Positions 34,845 to 47,228 of a DNA stretch of 64,000 nucleotides are shown piece by piece. Numbering within the stretch: the stretch's first letter is position 1; every line of letters starts with the position of its first letter. Position numbers and translations under genes: made by a program. A model generated the notes under the pieces. That model did not search any database, had not been told where the DNA came from, and saw only the letters and a program-made list of their open reading frames with translations. The stretch is from Cyathus striatus (taxonomy: Eukaryota > Basidiomycota > Agaricomycetes > Agaricales > Nidulariaceae): positions 1,922,001 to 1,986,000 of the forward strand of contig JAOVFP010000004.1 in assembly GCA_025738555.1 (NCBI GenBank), read 5' to 3'.

Positions 34845-35599
34845 TGTTATGTACTGATTCCCTTCCTACTGGGAAATGAATGTGAAGACGCCCAGAAGGC
34901 ATGGGAGAACTATAATGGAAACCTGAAGTGAGTACAGGTACAGGAACAGGAGCAGGAGTGCAGAAGTGAACCGTGGCTTCAGCATATGTGCTGCGCCGCC
35001 TGGATATCCCCGGGGAATGGTTCGTATTTCACAACAGACAATATCCAATGTAAGGAAACATTCCAGAGTATGTGAGGGGCTTCGCCACTACACTAGGCAG
35101 TGGGAGAGAGACCCAAAGGAAAACCCAGAGTGGGTTTCGGAACTTAGAGTAGGAAGAAAGTGTACATAGTTGATATGAATACTGAAGACTACCTAGTACA
35201 TTTGGAAGACTATTTAGTAAGACATAGATATGAATCCGGAGACAGAATACTAAGTGTAAGTAAACGAAATAAAGACTGGGCAAAGAGGAGTAGTGGCGCA
35301 AATGACACACTCAGAATGAAGAATAAGAAACTAAACTACATTGACCATAATGAAATGTACAAGTGAGAATGGAAGAGAGGAGTAATGGTATAATAACGCG
35401 GTGAGGCCGTCATAAGAGAAACTATGTATCTGAAGTATCTGATAGAAAACCTGACAGGTTCCAGGTATGTTCCCAGGCAGGAACATTGGGAAGTGTAAAC
35501 CCATAGCAGGTACATTCCAGGAATGGACCGGGTATGTTGGAAGGTCACGTGGGAACCTTCAGTAACGTTGGCACGATATAGCTGGGCATGGATATAACA
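34845..35599. mobile_element. solo LTR-like insertion 2 in CorA-like pseudogene
   Basis: This 755-bp block starts TGTTATGTACTG and ends GGATATAACA (inverted TGTTAT/ATAACA ends). It is flanked by the 5-bp repeat GTTAA (34840-34844, 35600-35604). The empty site is at 661-675 in copy 1. There are no retrotransposon genes inside. Confidence 0.85.
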
Positions 35600-36082
35600 G
35601 TTAAATCATAAAAATAAACACTAATTTGGTCTGTAAAAACAATTTCAGAAAACAATGAATTGATCATAAAGGGGGCTGGAAGCTTTATGACACCAAGCTA
35701 CTTGACTTTGTCTGATAGCTCAGATGGAGCATGCCCAACAAAATACACTGCTGAATGAGTTGGTACATTGTATGAGAAGTGAACCATGGGATAAGTCCCT
35801 CTCAATAGTGTATCATAATAATAACTTCCTTCTGTTTCAGATATGTCATTGGTAAGACACATTATGTGACTTCTGTAAGAACTGACCAATTCGAGAAAGC
35901 TTCCCATCATCATTGTAATTAGTGAAGCAATGTTGCTGTACCGGCATATAAGACTTATATGAGGTTCGATAGATGAAGATGGGTGATATGTTATAGGCAT
36001 GTTGAAGCTTGATCATTGTCTGAGGATTGGCAAGAATTGCTAATGTGGTATGAGAACTCGGCAAGGTACAATCATTAAAAAC

Positions 36083-36277
36083 TGTTGGAATTGATACTCG
36101 AATATTACAGATGATACACAAAGTCTGTAGAGTATGTTAGAATGCTGTAGAAGTATGTAGAATATACATCATGAACATTGTAGATCATTCTAGTTATAAA
36201 AGTACATACACATATAAGCTGTACAAATTTTCCTAGAATATCATCACTTTATCCCCTCTTTACTGTGCTACCTGCTA
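36083..36277. mobile_element. short insertion 3 in CorA-like pseudogene
   Basis: This block of about 195 bp begins TGTTGGAATTGATACTCG, a start common to copia-type LTRs. It is flanked by TAAAAAC on both sides (36076-36082, 36278-36284). Copy 1 has no insertion at the matching site (about 1150-1160). The right end lacks CA, so the class is uncertain. Confidence 0.65.
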
Positions 36278-36686
36278 TAAAAACCAACCATATAAATCAG
36301 AATTTACGTCCCCACAATACCGGGATTTCAGGAAGCTAATTATCAAAACGTTTGTGTTTAGCTAATAGGCAAGTTGTTTTTGGGAAGCGTACAAAATAGT
36401 CAACGCCGGCTTGGTGTCAATGTTCTGGACCTAAATCCTTTATTAGCTTGCGTACACATAACTCAACAATCCAGAACATTACGCTTTCTATATATTCTAC
36501 TATTCCTTTATGCCCGAGATTCTCTCTCCAGCGAGAAATACCTTCACCAGGAGTGTCCCTATGAACAACCTCAAGGATGTCAATGGAGGTGTCTACCACG
36601 GAAGCTGCTTTGGAGTTAACACAGTTTTTTTCAAAGTCATATGCAGCCTTAAGTTCTGATTCCGGACGTGTTACTTTTAGCTGCAT

Positions 36687-37362
36687 GTTGGGATACGTAG
36701 GTTAAGTAAATGTGGAGAAGAAAGAAAGGGAGGGGATGAAGAATTAGTACAGCGAAGGGTACATTGTATTTAAATGCTACCGTAGTTACTTCTACTTCTC
36801 ATAGTACATAGCCACAGTGCGCGATCAAGTCGTATGGTACCTCAGACATGATTGAAAGGATCGTAGTTAATAAAAACCGGCCCGGCATAGTTGCGCACAG
36901 TAGCCTTTTGAATCTTTTGAGAAGTGTTGAAATAAGGTTGAGAATCGGGTGATTGTCCGAGCCTCCAGTGAGATAATTGTTTCAAGAAGGAATTATGTAG
37001 AACAGTGCTATGTAAAAATATAAATATCAAGTAAGTTAGAGTTGAATCCATTCATCTGTCAGTAAAGAACTGCTTTACAAAGTTGTTACGAAGAAAAAGG
37101 GCGCTTATTAATACTTATGTGATAGGTACACGTGCCGTTGTGACACAATCTTGCGATATCGCGTAGTCACATACGTACTTACCAATAGCTACCAAATAGC
37201 TACTAATAGCAACTTTTCTATCATCTGCTTGTCATCTGCGAATCCAATGCTAATCATGTCCAGTCTTAATGATATTCTATTATTGGCTTACATTTCATAA
37301 CAGCTTCAATAAGAACGTGGGGCACGGCTAATGGATCCACTAACTCTAACTTCTCCAGAACC
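36687..37362. promoter_or_regulatory. divergent intergenic region between CorA-like(-) and LamB/YcsF(+)
   Basis: It serves as the upstream region of both genes. 37225-37362 matches the sequence before the LamB pseudogene at 17934. No further gene is seen. Confidence 0.45.
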
Positions 37363-38563
37363 ATGACAGCAGGACAACAAAAACCACTCCGTGCCACTGT
37401 GAACTGCGACATGGGCGAGGTATGTTTGACTATCTGCTTCATTTTGGTTATGAGACTCATACAAAGCCACAGGGCTACTCGTTATACACCATAGTAAGCT
37501 TGACCAACTCCATTCACCTGTGAACTACGAACGATGGTTCAACAGGCAGACGACGAATCCCTCATGAAGACTATCCACCTTGCCAACGTAGCATGCGGCT
37601 TCCACGCCAGTGATTTTTCAATCATGAACCACACCGTCGAGATAGCGAAGGAGAATGGGGTCTTAGTTGGTGCTCACCCTTCGTTGCCGGACAGGCAAGG
37701 GTTTGGCAGACGAGAGATGGCGATTTCACCTGTGAGTCGCTTCTACACTGCTCTATTCGATGACGTTGCTAAAAGGTGGGTACAGGAAGAGCTAAAGTCA
37801 TGCTTCATATACCAAGTCGGTGCACTCGCTGGATTCTTGAAAGCTCACGGAATGCCCTTGAACCACGTACGAGCTCCAGCTCTTCCTATACCGGTCCCAT
37901 CTAACAATCCATAGATCAAACCTCATGGTGCTGTCTACGGCCAATGCGCCCGCTCAGCACCTCTCGCAAGTGCTGCTGTGTCCGTCGCGAAAGTGTTCTC
38001 AACGCCCGACAGTCCCATCGTCAAATTTGTAGGCCTCGCGGGGACAGAACACGAGATAGCCGCCAAGAAGGAGGGAGTTCCATTCATCCCTGGTACGTGC
38101 TCCTTCTTTCATTATTCCTCGCTGCGCTGACGTAGCGTTTACGCAGAGTGGTTCGCTGATTTGGAGTATGGCCCCGAAGGCAAGCTTTTGATCACTCAGT
38201 AAGCTCTTTTGCTCCCTACTACATGCTGCGTCAACTGACGAAAACGACTCATACAGGAAGCACAGTAAAGTATCTCTTGACACCGTTCGCGAACGTGTGG
38301 AGAGGATGCTGAACGAGCACATTGTCACCACTGTCGACGGCACATTTCTCCCCATCGGCGAAGGCGTCGAAGAAGTTTCTATTTGCTGCCACTCAGATAC
38401 ACCTGTGAGTACCGTAATCCCTCTCTGAATCTTCCCATTGCCATGTGTCACCTGGAAGATAAGGAACTTAAAATTGACCTCTCTTTCACAGGGGGCCGTG
38501 GAGGTCGCACAGCTTGTGAAGAAGCTTGTGGATGAAAGTAATCAGCGAGCTGGATACGCTTGA
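37363..38563 (+). CDS. LamB/YcsF family protein, PxpA-like (5-oxoprolinase subunit A type)
   Basis: The start is ATG 37363. Exon 1 gives MTAGQQKPLRATVNCDMGE, then a tiny exon GYSLYTI, then ADDESLMKTIHLANVACGFH. The family signatures NCDMGE, ANVACGFHASD, GAHPSLPDRQGFGRREM and (after an intron ending at 37914) KPHGAVYGQC are all present. The C-terminus carries TTVDGTFLPIGEGVEEVSIC and CHSDTPGAVEVAQLVKKLV, with TGA at 38561-38563. In bacteria PxpA acts with PxpB (AHS1) and PxpC (AHS2) in ATP-dependent 5-oxoproline cleavage. Here AHS2 and AHS1 domains lie in the very next gene, which supports a shared pathway. No disrupting mutation was seen. A splice at GAA-A/GTAATC (38537) into 38812 could instead fuse it to the downstream gene, but that intron would be about 276 bp, unusually long here. 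Confidence 0.85.
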
Positions 38564-38794
38564 TACCCCTTGGTACTTAGCCTTAGCGGGGGACTTTTTA
38601 GCTTTTAGCCTCCGGCTTTCATTCTCTCGTGTTCTAATACAAAGGAATATCTCATCTATGCGATCTGCGTACCTGTCGTCTGCTGCACTCGTGATCTATT
38701 TGAGGTATCATCTGATCCAGTCAGAGACTACGGCATAAGCGGGTATGGGAAAAATATAGGAATTGATCTACTCCAAAGAAATGCTTATCTTTCT

Positions 38795-41700
38795 ATGTAT
38801 GTAGTTGCAGGAATGCATTACCCAAATCGCAATAGCGACGACGTACTCGAACACCTCAGCATGACGGTTCACAACTACGACTACAGCAAGGAGAAGCTCC
38901 TCATAGCCAACAGAGGCGAAATCGCCGTGCGCATAATCCGCACCGCGAAGAAGCTGGGTCTACGAACCGTTGCAGTGTACACGCCCTCAGACGCAACAGC
39001 CGAGCATGTACGCACCGCAGACGAAGCAGTCCCGCTCTTGTCGTCCACAGACGACAGCACCGACAGCACCCAAAGCAAATCCGAAGGACACGCCTATCTC
39101 TCCCCCACGAACTTCCTAAACATCTGCAAATCCCACAACATTACCCTCCTCCATCCAGGATACGGCTTCCTCTCCGAGTCAGCTGAATTCGCAGCGCTCG
39201 TCGCTGAGAATGGTGTCACTTGGCTAGGACCCAATGCAAACGCCATTCGACTCATGGGGACGAAGCATGAAGCGAGGCAGATTGCAAAGAATGCTGGGGT
39301 ACCGATTGTTCCTGGTTCGGAGGGCCTGGTCTCAGGCGTGGATGAAGCAGTTGAAGCAGCGCGGAGGGTGGGGTATCCTGTGATATTGAAAGCTACGGCT
39401 GGCGGGGGTGGTATGGGAATGGTTGTATGTCATGATGAAGGGGAGTTGAGGGAGAAGCTTGCTGGATCCGCTGAGCGTGCAAAGTCGCTTTTTGGTCATG
39501 AGGGTGTGTTTTTGGAGAGATACTTTCGTGCTGCAAGGCATATTGAGATTCAGGTGAGCGTTCTGTCTGTGGTGAAGGTTACCTCGCTCATGGTGCATTA
39601 TATTGTAGGTGTTCGGAAACGGCTTGGGGGACGTAGTACATATGGCTGAGCGTGAGTGCAGTGTGCAGCGGAGACACCAAAAGGTTATCGAAGAATCTCC
39701 GAGCCCATTCTTGCTTGTACATCCTGGTAGGTCGCATATTCTTGTCTGAGGCGCGGGTCATGCTCAATCATATTGTAAAGGACTTAGGGAGACAATGTGT
39801 GACGCTGCAGTTCAACTATGTCGATCTTTGAAATATGGCTCTGCCGGGACTATAGAGTTCATAGTCGATGATATGACGGGAGATTTCTTCTTCCTTGAAA
39901 TGAATACACGAATACAAGTGGAACATCCTGTTACTGAAGCTATCCACCCGGGGCTCGACCTCATTCAGCTTATGATCGAGCAAGGCATGGAGGAGCGCTA
40001 CAGAAGCGGCAGATATGACGGTTCTTCAGTGCAGATGCGTCAGGAGTTTTACGATGACTTGCGACGCACGCGCGGCCTACATGCCATAGAAGGGCGTGTT
40101 TATGCTGAGAACCCAGCGGAGAAGTTCATTCCGAGTCCCGGGTTACTCCAGCATGTTGAGTTGCATAACGACAAGTACGATTGGTTGAGGATTGACAGTT
40201 GGGTAAGTGACAACGCTAGTGCTACTCGTGGCTCCGTACACAACTCACTCCGTGCGTATGATAGATCGAGACTGGTGCCAAGGTAACTCCTCACTTCGAC
40301 CCCTTGCTATGCAAGATCATTGTTTCTAGTCAAACCCGTGATGAGGCTATGGAAAGATTCGTTCGTGCAATGGACGAATGTCAAGTATTAGGGCCACCGA
40401 ATAACATGTATCACCTGAAATCAATTGTTCAGAGTGATGTCTTCAGACAAGGACAGGCAACAACTCAGTTCTTAAATCACTTTTCCTTTACTCCGAAGTG
40501 AGCGTCAAAAGTCAAAAACTTGCACAGCAATGTCTGATCTATATTTAGAGCTTTCAAGGTCGTCTCTCCCGGGATCGACTCGTCCATCCAGGATCTTCCT
40601 GGAAGAACCATCGGGCACGGAATACCTCGCAGCGGCCCTATGGACAATCTTGCATTTAGGGCCGCCAACCTCCTAGTTGGTAATCCGGAGAACATGGAAG
40701 GTCTAGAGGTAGTGACTGCAGTGGGCATAGATTTTTCGTTGTTATTCTTTGTTTCAGCTGTGATCGCTGTGACTGGGAAACAGGTTACGGTCTCGATTGA
40801 TGGAGAGCAGAAAGAAATGTGGACAACGCTGGTAATGCCAGCTGGTGGCACGTTGGATGTGGAGGACACATTAGAGGGAAAATCCAGTGGTGGATTTCGA
40901 ATATATATTGCGTTCAAGGGAGGGTTTCCTTCTGTCCCGGCGTATCTTGGGTCGAAATCCACTTCAATGGGTCTAGGAGGATACCAGGTCAGCTGCAATG
41001 CCGTACACATGTGGTTTTAGCGCTCACATCTCCATTCGACAGGGGCGATCGCTAATGACCGGAGACCAGATTGACTTGCATGATTGTGAACTGGGGCATG
41101 TCGAAGCTATTAGTATTCCTGCGGCTTTAACGCCAAGTTATCCGTATCATTGGACGGTATATGTTCTTTCTGGTCCACATGACGACGAAGAATTTCTTAC
41201 TTCTAAGGGAATTGCTTCGTTCTATGAGACTCATTGGCGTGTTAGCCCCTCCAGCAATCGTCTCGGAATGCGGTTAGAATCGGATACTAAGATTCAGTGG
41301 GCTCGCACCAGTGGAGGAGAGGAGGTTCACATCCTAGTAATATCTTAGATAATGCCTACGCTCCTGGCACCATCAATGTGAATGGAAATACACCCGTGAT
41401 CTTGACTAATGAAGGCCCCGATATGGGTGGCTACGTTTGCCTGTGCACAGTGGCAACTGGAGATATGTGCGCCCTCTCACTTTCTGTGATCTACGCACAC
41501 CAATGATATGTTTATAGGTGGAAACTCGGTCAAATTTCCCCTGGTAATACGATCCAATTTAGTAGGGTTTCATGGAACTCTGCTGTACGCCTTCAAGAAG
41601 TGCGCGACCAATGGCTCAAGGATGTTGTCAGAGGGACAAAGCAGTCTTTTAATATTGACGAAATCTTGACCATAAGTGAAAATGAAATCCAGTTCTCGCC

Positions 41701-43450
41701 CATTCTAGCTGTCGTGAATTCTGAATCCCCGAAGAAAAGTGTTAAATTTCGACAGGTGAGACTTAGACCCGATGCCAGTACGCTTGGTGTCTAATGAAGC
41801 TTAGGCCGGAGACTCTGGGATACTAGTAGAATTCGGAGATATGAAGCTCGACCTGTTCACGAGAGCACGGATCCATGCATTTGAAGAGATCATTCGTAGC
41901 AATACAAACCCTGGAACACGCATATTATGCCCATGCATACGGTCTGTTTTGGTTAGGACCCCAAGTATGTATGTTCTTATGACATATCGCTTACAACTAT
42001 GGTGTGGTAGTGTCTTTTCGATCCTATAAAGGTATCTCAAACTGCATTCTTGAACCTTCTCCTGTCTACGGAACAAGACTTGCCCGACTCAGTTATGGAA
42101 ATGGAATTCAGGATTCGAAAGATAACATTCCCTATTGTTCTGGATGATCGTTGGAACCGAGATGCGTTAGAGCGTTACATGCGTAGCACGAGAGATAAAG
42201 CGGTTTACCTTCCAAGTAATATCGAATATCTAGCTCGAAACAATGGTTTATCGGGAAAAGAGGAAGCTCTTCGGAAGCTGGTTGGCTGCGACTGGGTCAG
42301 TCGTTAGTAAACAATCAAACATTTTAGCACGAGCTAACCCATACATTAGATTGTCCTTGGGGTCGGGTTTTATCTTGCTTGCCCATTCCTGGTACCGCTG
42401 GACCCTCGCTGCAAGCTCGTAGGGCAAAAAATGAACCCTTCAAGGACGTATACACCTAGGGTAGATAGAATTTCAACATGAGCATTTGGCCATTAATGCT
42501 AACAAGTAAATTAGGGTGCTCTAGGTTTAGCGGGGCCTGTGGCTGCTATTTATCCAATTGAATCCCCGGGAGGTTATCAATTATATGGAAGAACTCTTCC
42601 AGCCTGGCAAACTTGGGGGAAAGGTGAACCTTTCGATCGGGACCGGCCTTGGATATTGCAATCGTTCGACCAAGTAAGCCATATGAAAATATCGCGCCCT
42701 CTAACTCATAATCTACGTTTAGGTACATTTCGAAGTCGTTCAAGAAAATGACTATTTGAAGGTGAGTATGAGTTGGAAACAAAAGTTAATCATTGAGGAG
42801 TAACTTTCGATAATACTAGTTCGAGCAAGCTTTCGACTCTGGGTTATATAAATTCCAGGTGAGGGCCTCGAGTTTATGATACAACCCTTGTTGATTCCTA
42901 CGTGCTAGATCGAAGAAGAGACATTTTCCATTGCCCATTACGAGACGTTCTTGAATTCTATCTCCGAAGAAGTGGCGTTATTCGAACAAAGGAAGCAAGT
43001 CGCCAGCGCAAAAGAAGAAGAGAGGTGGGGCGGGATCGAGTAGTATATTTCTACAATTGATGCTGACGAGCTGTAATAGCGAGGCTAAATTTCTTTCGGA
43101 TTGGGAAGGCGAGAAAAAGAAAGATGAAGTGGAGGAAGGTCATACAGACGAAAGAAGTCAGTCACTGATCTCTGTTCATCGGCGGCTATCCTAACGCTTG
43201 GACCTTAGCTGAAGTTACGAGCTCCACTGTAACAGCGCCTCTCTTCGCCAGCATATGGAAGATAAACTGTCGACCAGGACAAGTAATAGAATCCGGTGAC
43301 GAAGTTATTTTTGTCCTAGAAGCAATGAAAACCGAGATACCAGTAAAGGTTGGCAAGCGAAACATTGGCAAATGCGTGCGAGGCTTCGGTAAAGGAGTGA
43401 AGCTTCACGGGGCAGTTCAGCCAGGGAATGTCTTGGTTTACTTGGTGTGA
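38795..43450 (+). CDS. urea-carboxylase-type biotin enzyme (biotin carboxylase - AHS2 - AHS1 - biotinyl), apparent frameshift
   Basis: The first ATG is 38795; the ATG at 38861 is equally possible. The biotin carboxylase part has [28 protein letters not shown], the ATP-grasp loop [11 protein letters not shown] and [17 protein letters not shown] (about 39890-39940). AHS2/KipA follows ([50 protein letters not shown]), then AHS1/KipI ([46 protein letters not shown]). The biotinyl domain has the attachment motif VLEAMKTEI (Lys at about 43329), and the stop is 43448-43450. The order equals the carboxylase half of fungal urea amidolyase without the amidase. Between SGGE and GGSHPSN (about 41321) one G seems lost, shifting the frame; all other joins are splice-consistent. 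Either a sequencing error or a recent loss explains it. Substrate may be urea-like or 5-oxoproline, given its LamB neighbour. Confidence 0.82.
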
Positions 43451-43949
43451 AAAGCTATCTTTACTTCTAAATATGATGATCCGCTTGGCTAGACCACTTC
43501 ATTGTGTAAACTCGTTTCACGGTATGGGTAGAACCTTAGGAAGTGCCGCTTTACAAGGATTTGTTTATTGTCCGAATCCCAATTATACAGGGGGGCAGCA
43601 GATAGTTTAAATTGAAGTGCAAACTCCATCATGTGTTTAACTACAACACAAATGTCGAGAGGTGATTCCATAAGAAATGCAACTACATATATTGGCTTTT
43701 ATTTTTATAGGACGCTGTAGGGGCCCGAGAGTCATAAAAAACGCGTCATCATCTTTGGGCGATCGCCCCGGTGATCCAGCTTGTCAAAATAGACACCCCG
43801 ACCAATTCCTTCGCGGATCCCGTATGACTTACCTATCCCCCAGAATTTCCCCTTTCAGGCATTTGGATTGAAGCTTCCCAAAACTGGATACCACCTTCAT
43901 AGTCTCAGTAGGGCTTTTCGGAGTTGCCATAATTAGTTTTGAATATTTC
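43451..43949. other. 3' flank of the carboxylase gene; no gene
   Basis: 43800-43945 matches 3890-4035, showing that the duplicated block continues past the gene. Homology stops at 43949, where the hAT end begins. Confidence 0.55.
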
Positions 43950-44281
43950 TAGTGATGTGAAAGTCCGGTTCAGTCTGGTTCAGTACCTTTTTTTTAGAAC
44001 CTAGGACCGAACCTCAGGTTCAGTTCAGCCAAATTTCTGAACTTTGAACTGGACTTATGGTTCAGGTTCAGAGCAGGTTCAAACTCTGAACTGGACTCTT
44101 CAACTAACTTTTTTTTTTCACCTTTAAATTTTAATCAACACGAAAAATTTGGAATTTGGAAAGTATTGTAAATAGAGTAGAATACAGTTGAATGTGTACA
44201 CCTTAAAATGTAAAAGGGAATCAAATAGATGAAAGAACATATAGCTAAATTGGAAGATATACAAGTTTACATCATAAAGTA

Positions 44282-44665
44282 CTGTACTAATCAAAATACT
44301 TCGGCACCCTTATATGTGTGTGACAGGTCCAACCACGGAACCACTTCATCAGGTCGAAAATATTGCATGACAATTTAAGAAATTCGGCATCTTTGTGAGT
44401 AGAAGAACCCCAAATATATAGCTTTTAAGTGTAATTAATTGATAGGATGTTGTGGTCTAATGGTAAGTTGTATTTAAATGCTGTAAAGGGCCAAATTTGC
44501 AAAGAAAAATTGAAAAAATCATTAGTTTGAACCTTCAGCAAAATTTTTACCTGTGACCTCTCAGACCTTCTGTCAGTTGCAGTTATGACACATGACAAGT
44601 ACCAAATTTCGGCATGTCAGGTAGCTGTGTGACATGTGACTGCCGAAGTATTTTGATTAGTACAG
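44282..44665. mobile_element. mariner-type MITE nested in the hAT element
   Basis: This 384-bp element has 25-bp inverted ends, CTGTACTAATCAAAATACTT and its reverse complement, with TA at both borders (44280-44281, 44666-44667). It has no coding capacity. It starts with the same CTGTAC as the MITE at 14848. Confidence 0.83.
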
Positions 44666-47228
44666 TAGTACTTGTAACTCGACCATAAACTAAAATTCAT
44701 TAGCTACATAGTCTGGATCATCTGCCTTAATATCACCATCATCCACATGCTCCACTGCTTGCTGTGAAGCAGCTATATGCCCATTGCAATAGGCACTTTT
44801 GAGGATTTGAAGTGCTCCAAAGATTTGCAGAGAAAGTCAATTATGGCAAGCAACATCTGTAATTCCACCACTGCTAAATGCCCTTTCAGAAGGCATTGCA
44901 GAGCCCTGAATAGCAAGGTAGTTGTGAGCAATACAGTTAAGTGTTGGGTATTTCACATCACTCTGATGCTACAAAACTATAAGTACAGAATTATAGATAT
45001 TTGAAGGATGGACTTACACCCCACCAACAAATTATATCATCATCTGCATCCTTTTCAGGACCAATACCAAGATATTGATGCAGTTCATCTCATGGGTTCA
45101 ATGAAACCTCAACCTGCTGATAGGATTGCACAGTGTGAAGAAATGAACTTCCATACATTCTTGGGACTGTTTTACTCGATGATGCTATATTCTTAGCTGA
45201 GAGACAATAGTTAGTCACTAAATATATAATTAATTCTCATAAAAATTTACTTGCCTTTAGCTGAACCATTAGTAGCAGAATCAGCTGATTCTGGTGGCCT
45301 ATAGTACTCATCAAACTATGAGAATGTGTTAGTTAATGTAATGAATAACAGCTATTAAACAATTACTTACAACACCTTCAAGCCATTTCATTCCTTCTTG
45401 ATACTGCTCATCATTCCATTGAACTTGGAAGTAAACATCTTTAATTTTAGGATCGAGAACTAAAACATTGTAAGTAATAGTTTGTTTAATATGATGTATA
45501 ATATACTTACTGAGACAGATAAAATATGCTGTAGAAGTATCATCAACACAATGATATCATTTCTTGAGGTTTTTAATGCCTGCATCAAGAGCACCCTTTA
45601 CTTCATGAAAATTGGGGTGCCTGACCATAGATTCCCAGCATTCAATTAAAAACTCCAAGCTGGGAATAACCCTCCAAACAGTGGGGGACTTGACCTTGGA
45701 AAATGACTGCTGCATAATAGCAGGTTCCTGGAAGAACAATTAGAATAATATTAAAAGTATAACAAATCAGTTTACATACATGCAATGCCTTCCTCATAAT
45801 ATTAAGACATTCCCAGTCCTTTTTAGTAAGCTTGAAGTCTGAATATAATCAATTCCTGGGAAGGTCTGGGACTTTGTTACTATCATCAGCAAGAAATATG
45901 AACTGATCAACAGCCTACTGATTACAATTCATATTTATTCAATTACAAATAAGAGAATAAGACAATGTACCTCCCTCTGTAAGAACAAGCATTCAAGAAA
46001 TCAATATAATGATGCCCAATGTGTCCAAACCCATAGAAGTAATTCTAATGGCTCAATATCAACTTGCACACACATTGATTTGAAGAATGTACAAGCTTGA
46101 GGAGATTTATGAATCTATAGAAACAAATTGAAGTAGTTAGCCAATGGTCTGAATTTATGTTAAGTTACATACCTGTTTTACTAAAGCCAATGCTTTTTCA
46201 AGAGAATCACCTGCACAGAAACTGAAATCCTCATTATTGCTTTCATAATCAACTTCTGCAGCCTCAGATTCATCAAGATTAATTTCTGCAAGCTCATGAT
46301 CAAGCTCTTCAAGATCAAGTTCACCATGATGGCTGGACTTCTTCAGTGCTGCTTGAATTTCCTTACTAATTGATGTTGAAGTCGTTGGTGCAATTGTTTC
46401 AACAAAGTGCTTAGCTGCCAGATGAAGTGCATGCTCCATACATCTTATTATAACCAGACTGAATGAGACAACATTACATTCATTGAAATCAGAAATATAC
46501 ATACAAGATGTCATGTTCTTTTGCAGTCCAACCCAAGTTCTCTATAGTTAAGTGTTTCTTAAGCTTCCAAATTGTAGTGTGATTAACAGCAGCACCATCA
46601 CTTGTAATCCACCCAACCTATCATACATATTAGCATTACATACATAATTAATAGCAGTAAAAATATACCTTTCCATGTAAATCATACTGATTAATTGTTC
46701 GCAAGAGAACTTGAGTGATATTAACTTCATTATGTCAACCTTCAACCAATTCAAAAGAAAGTTGCTCATTTCATAGCTCCCATTCATTAGGCTGATCAGG
46801 TGGTGAATAGATGTAATGCCCAGTGATAGAAATGTGGGGATCACCAGATCCTGAAGTTCACAAATTGAAGGTAGTTGAGACCTTACTAGACACACTCTTC
46901 AAAATATTCTTGACTCAATCCTGAGCTAATGTTGCACAATTCAAGATCTCATTATGCAGAGTATGTCAATGTAGGATGTCCCTCTCCAACACTGATGGAT
47001 GGCAAAATCGAATCAATTGCCAGAAAGAGCCTTGATCAATGAGATGAAATGCCTACTCATAAATGAAGAAGAGAATTAAATATACAATATTAATGACTTA
47101 CTTCATCTTCACAGACAATAAGCTCAATGATATGGTCCATTGGACCTTCAGTTGTAAAGGCAGGTGGCTTAGCCTCAAGTGTAACCACAGAGTCAAGTGT
47201 AGTCTGTAATAGACTTTAATAGAACACA

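Larger units (their letters stand above)
33426..36686 (-). pseudogene. CorA-like group III copy 2, split by three insertions
   Basis: It reads from ATG 36686-36684 (MQLKVTRPESELKAAYDFEK) leftward to the C-terminus AVFSMVFFDSGLDTETGEST, then LWYFFAITAPLTLAVFAVWV, a basic RQRRSAQTK tail and stop at 33426. Gene order and sequence match the copy at 1-1554. Three foreign blocks interrupt it (34082-34659, 34845-35599, 36083-36277), each bordered by a short direct repeat. Each is absent from copy 1, which serves as the empty site. The nonsense TGA at 36330-36328 is shared with copy 1, so the ancestor was probably already inactive before the duplication. It supplies the C-terminal exon that copy 1 lacks in this window. 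Confidence 0.85.

Noticed and set aside
44777..45196. Forward genes at 44.8-45.2 kb
   Set aside because: They are antisense or 3' non-coding sequence of the reverse hAT transposase, with no protein-like pattern.
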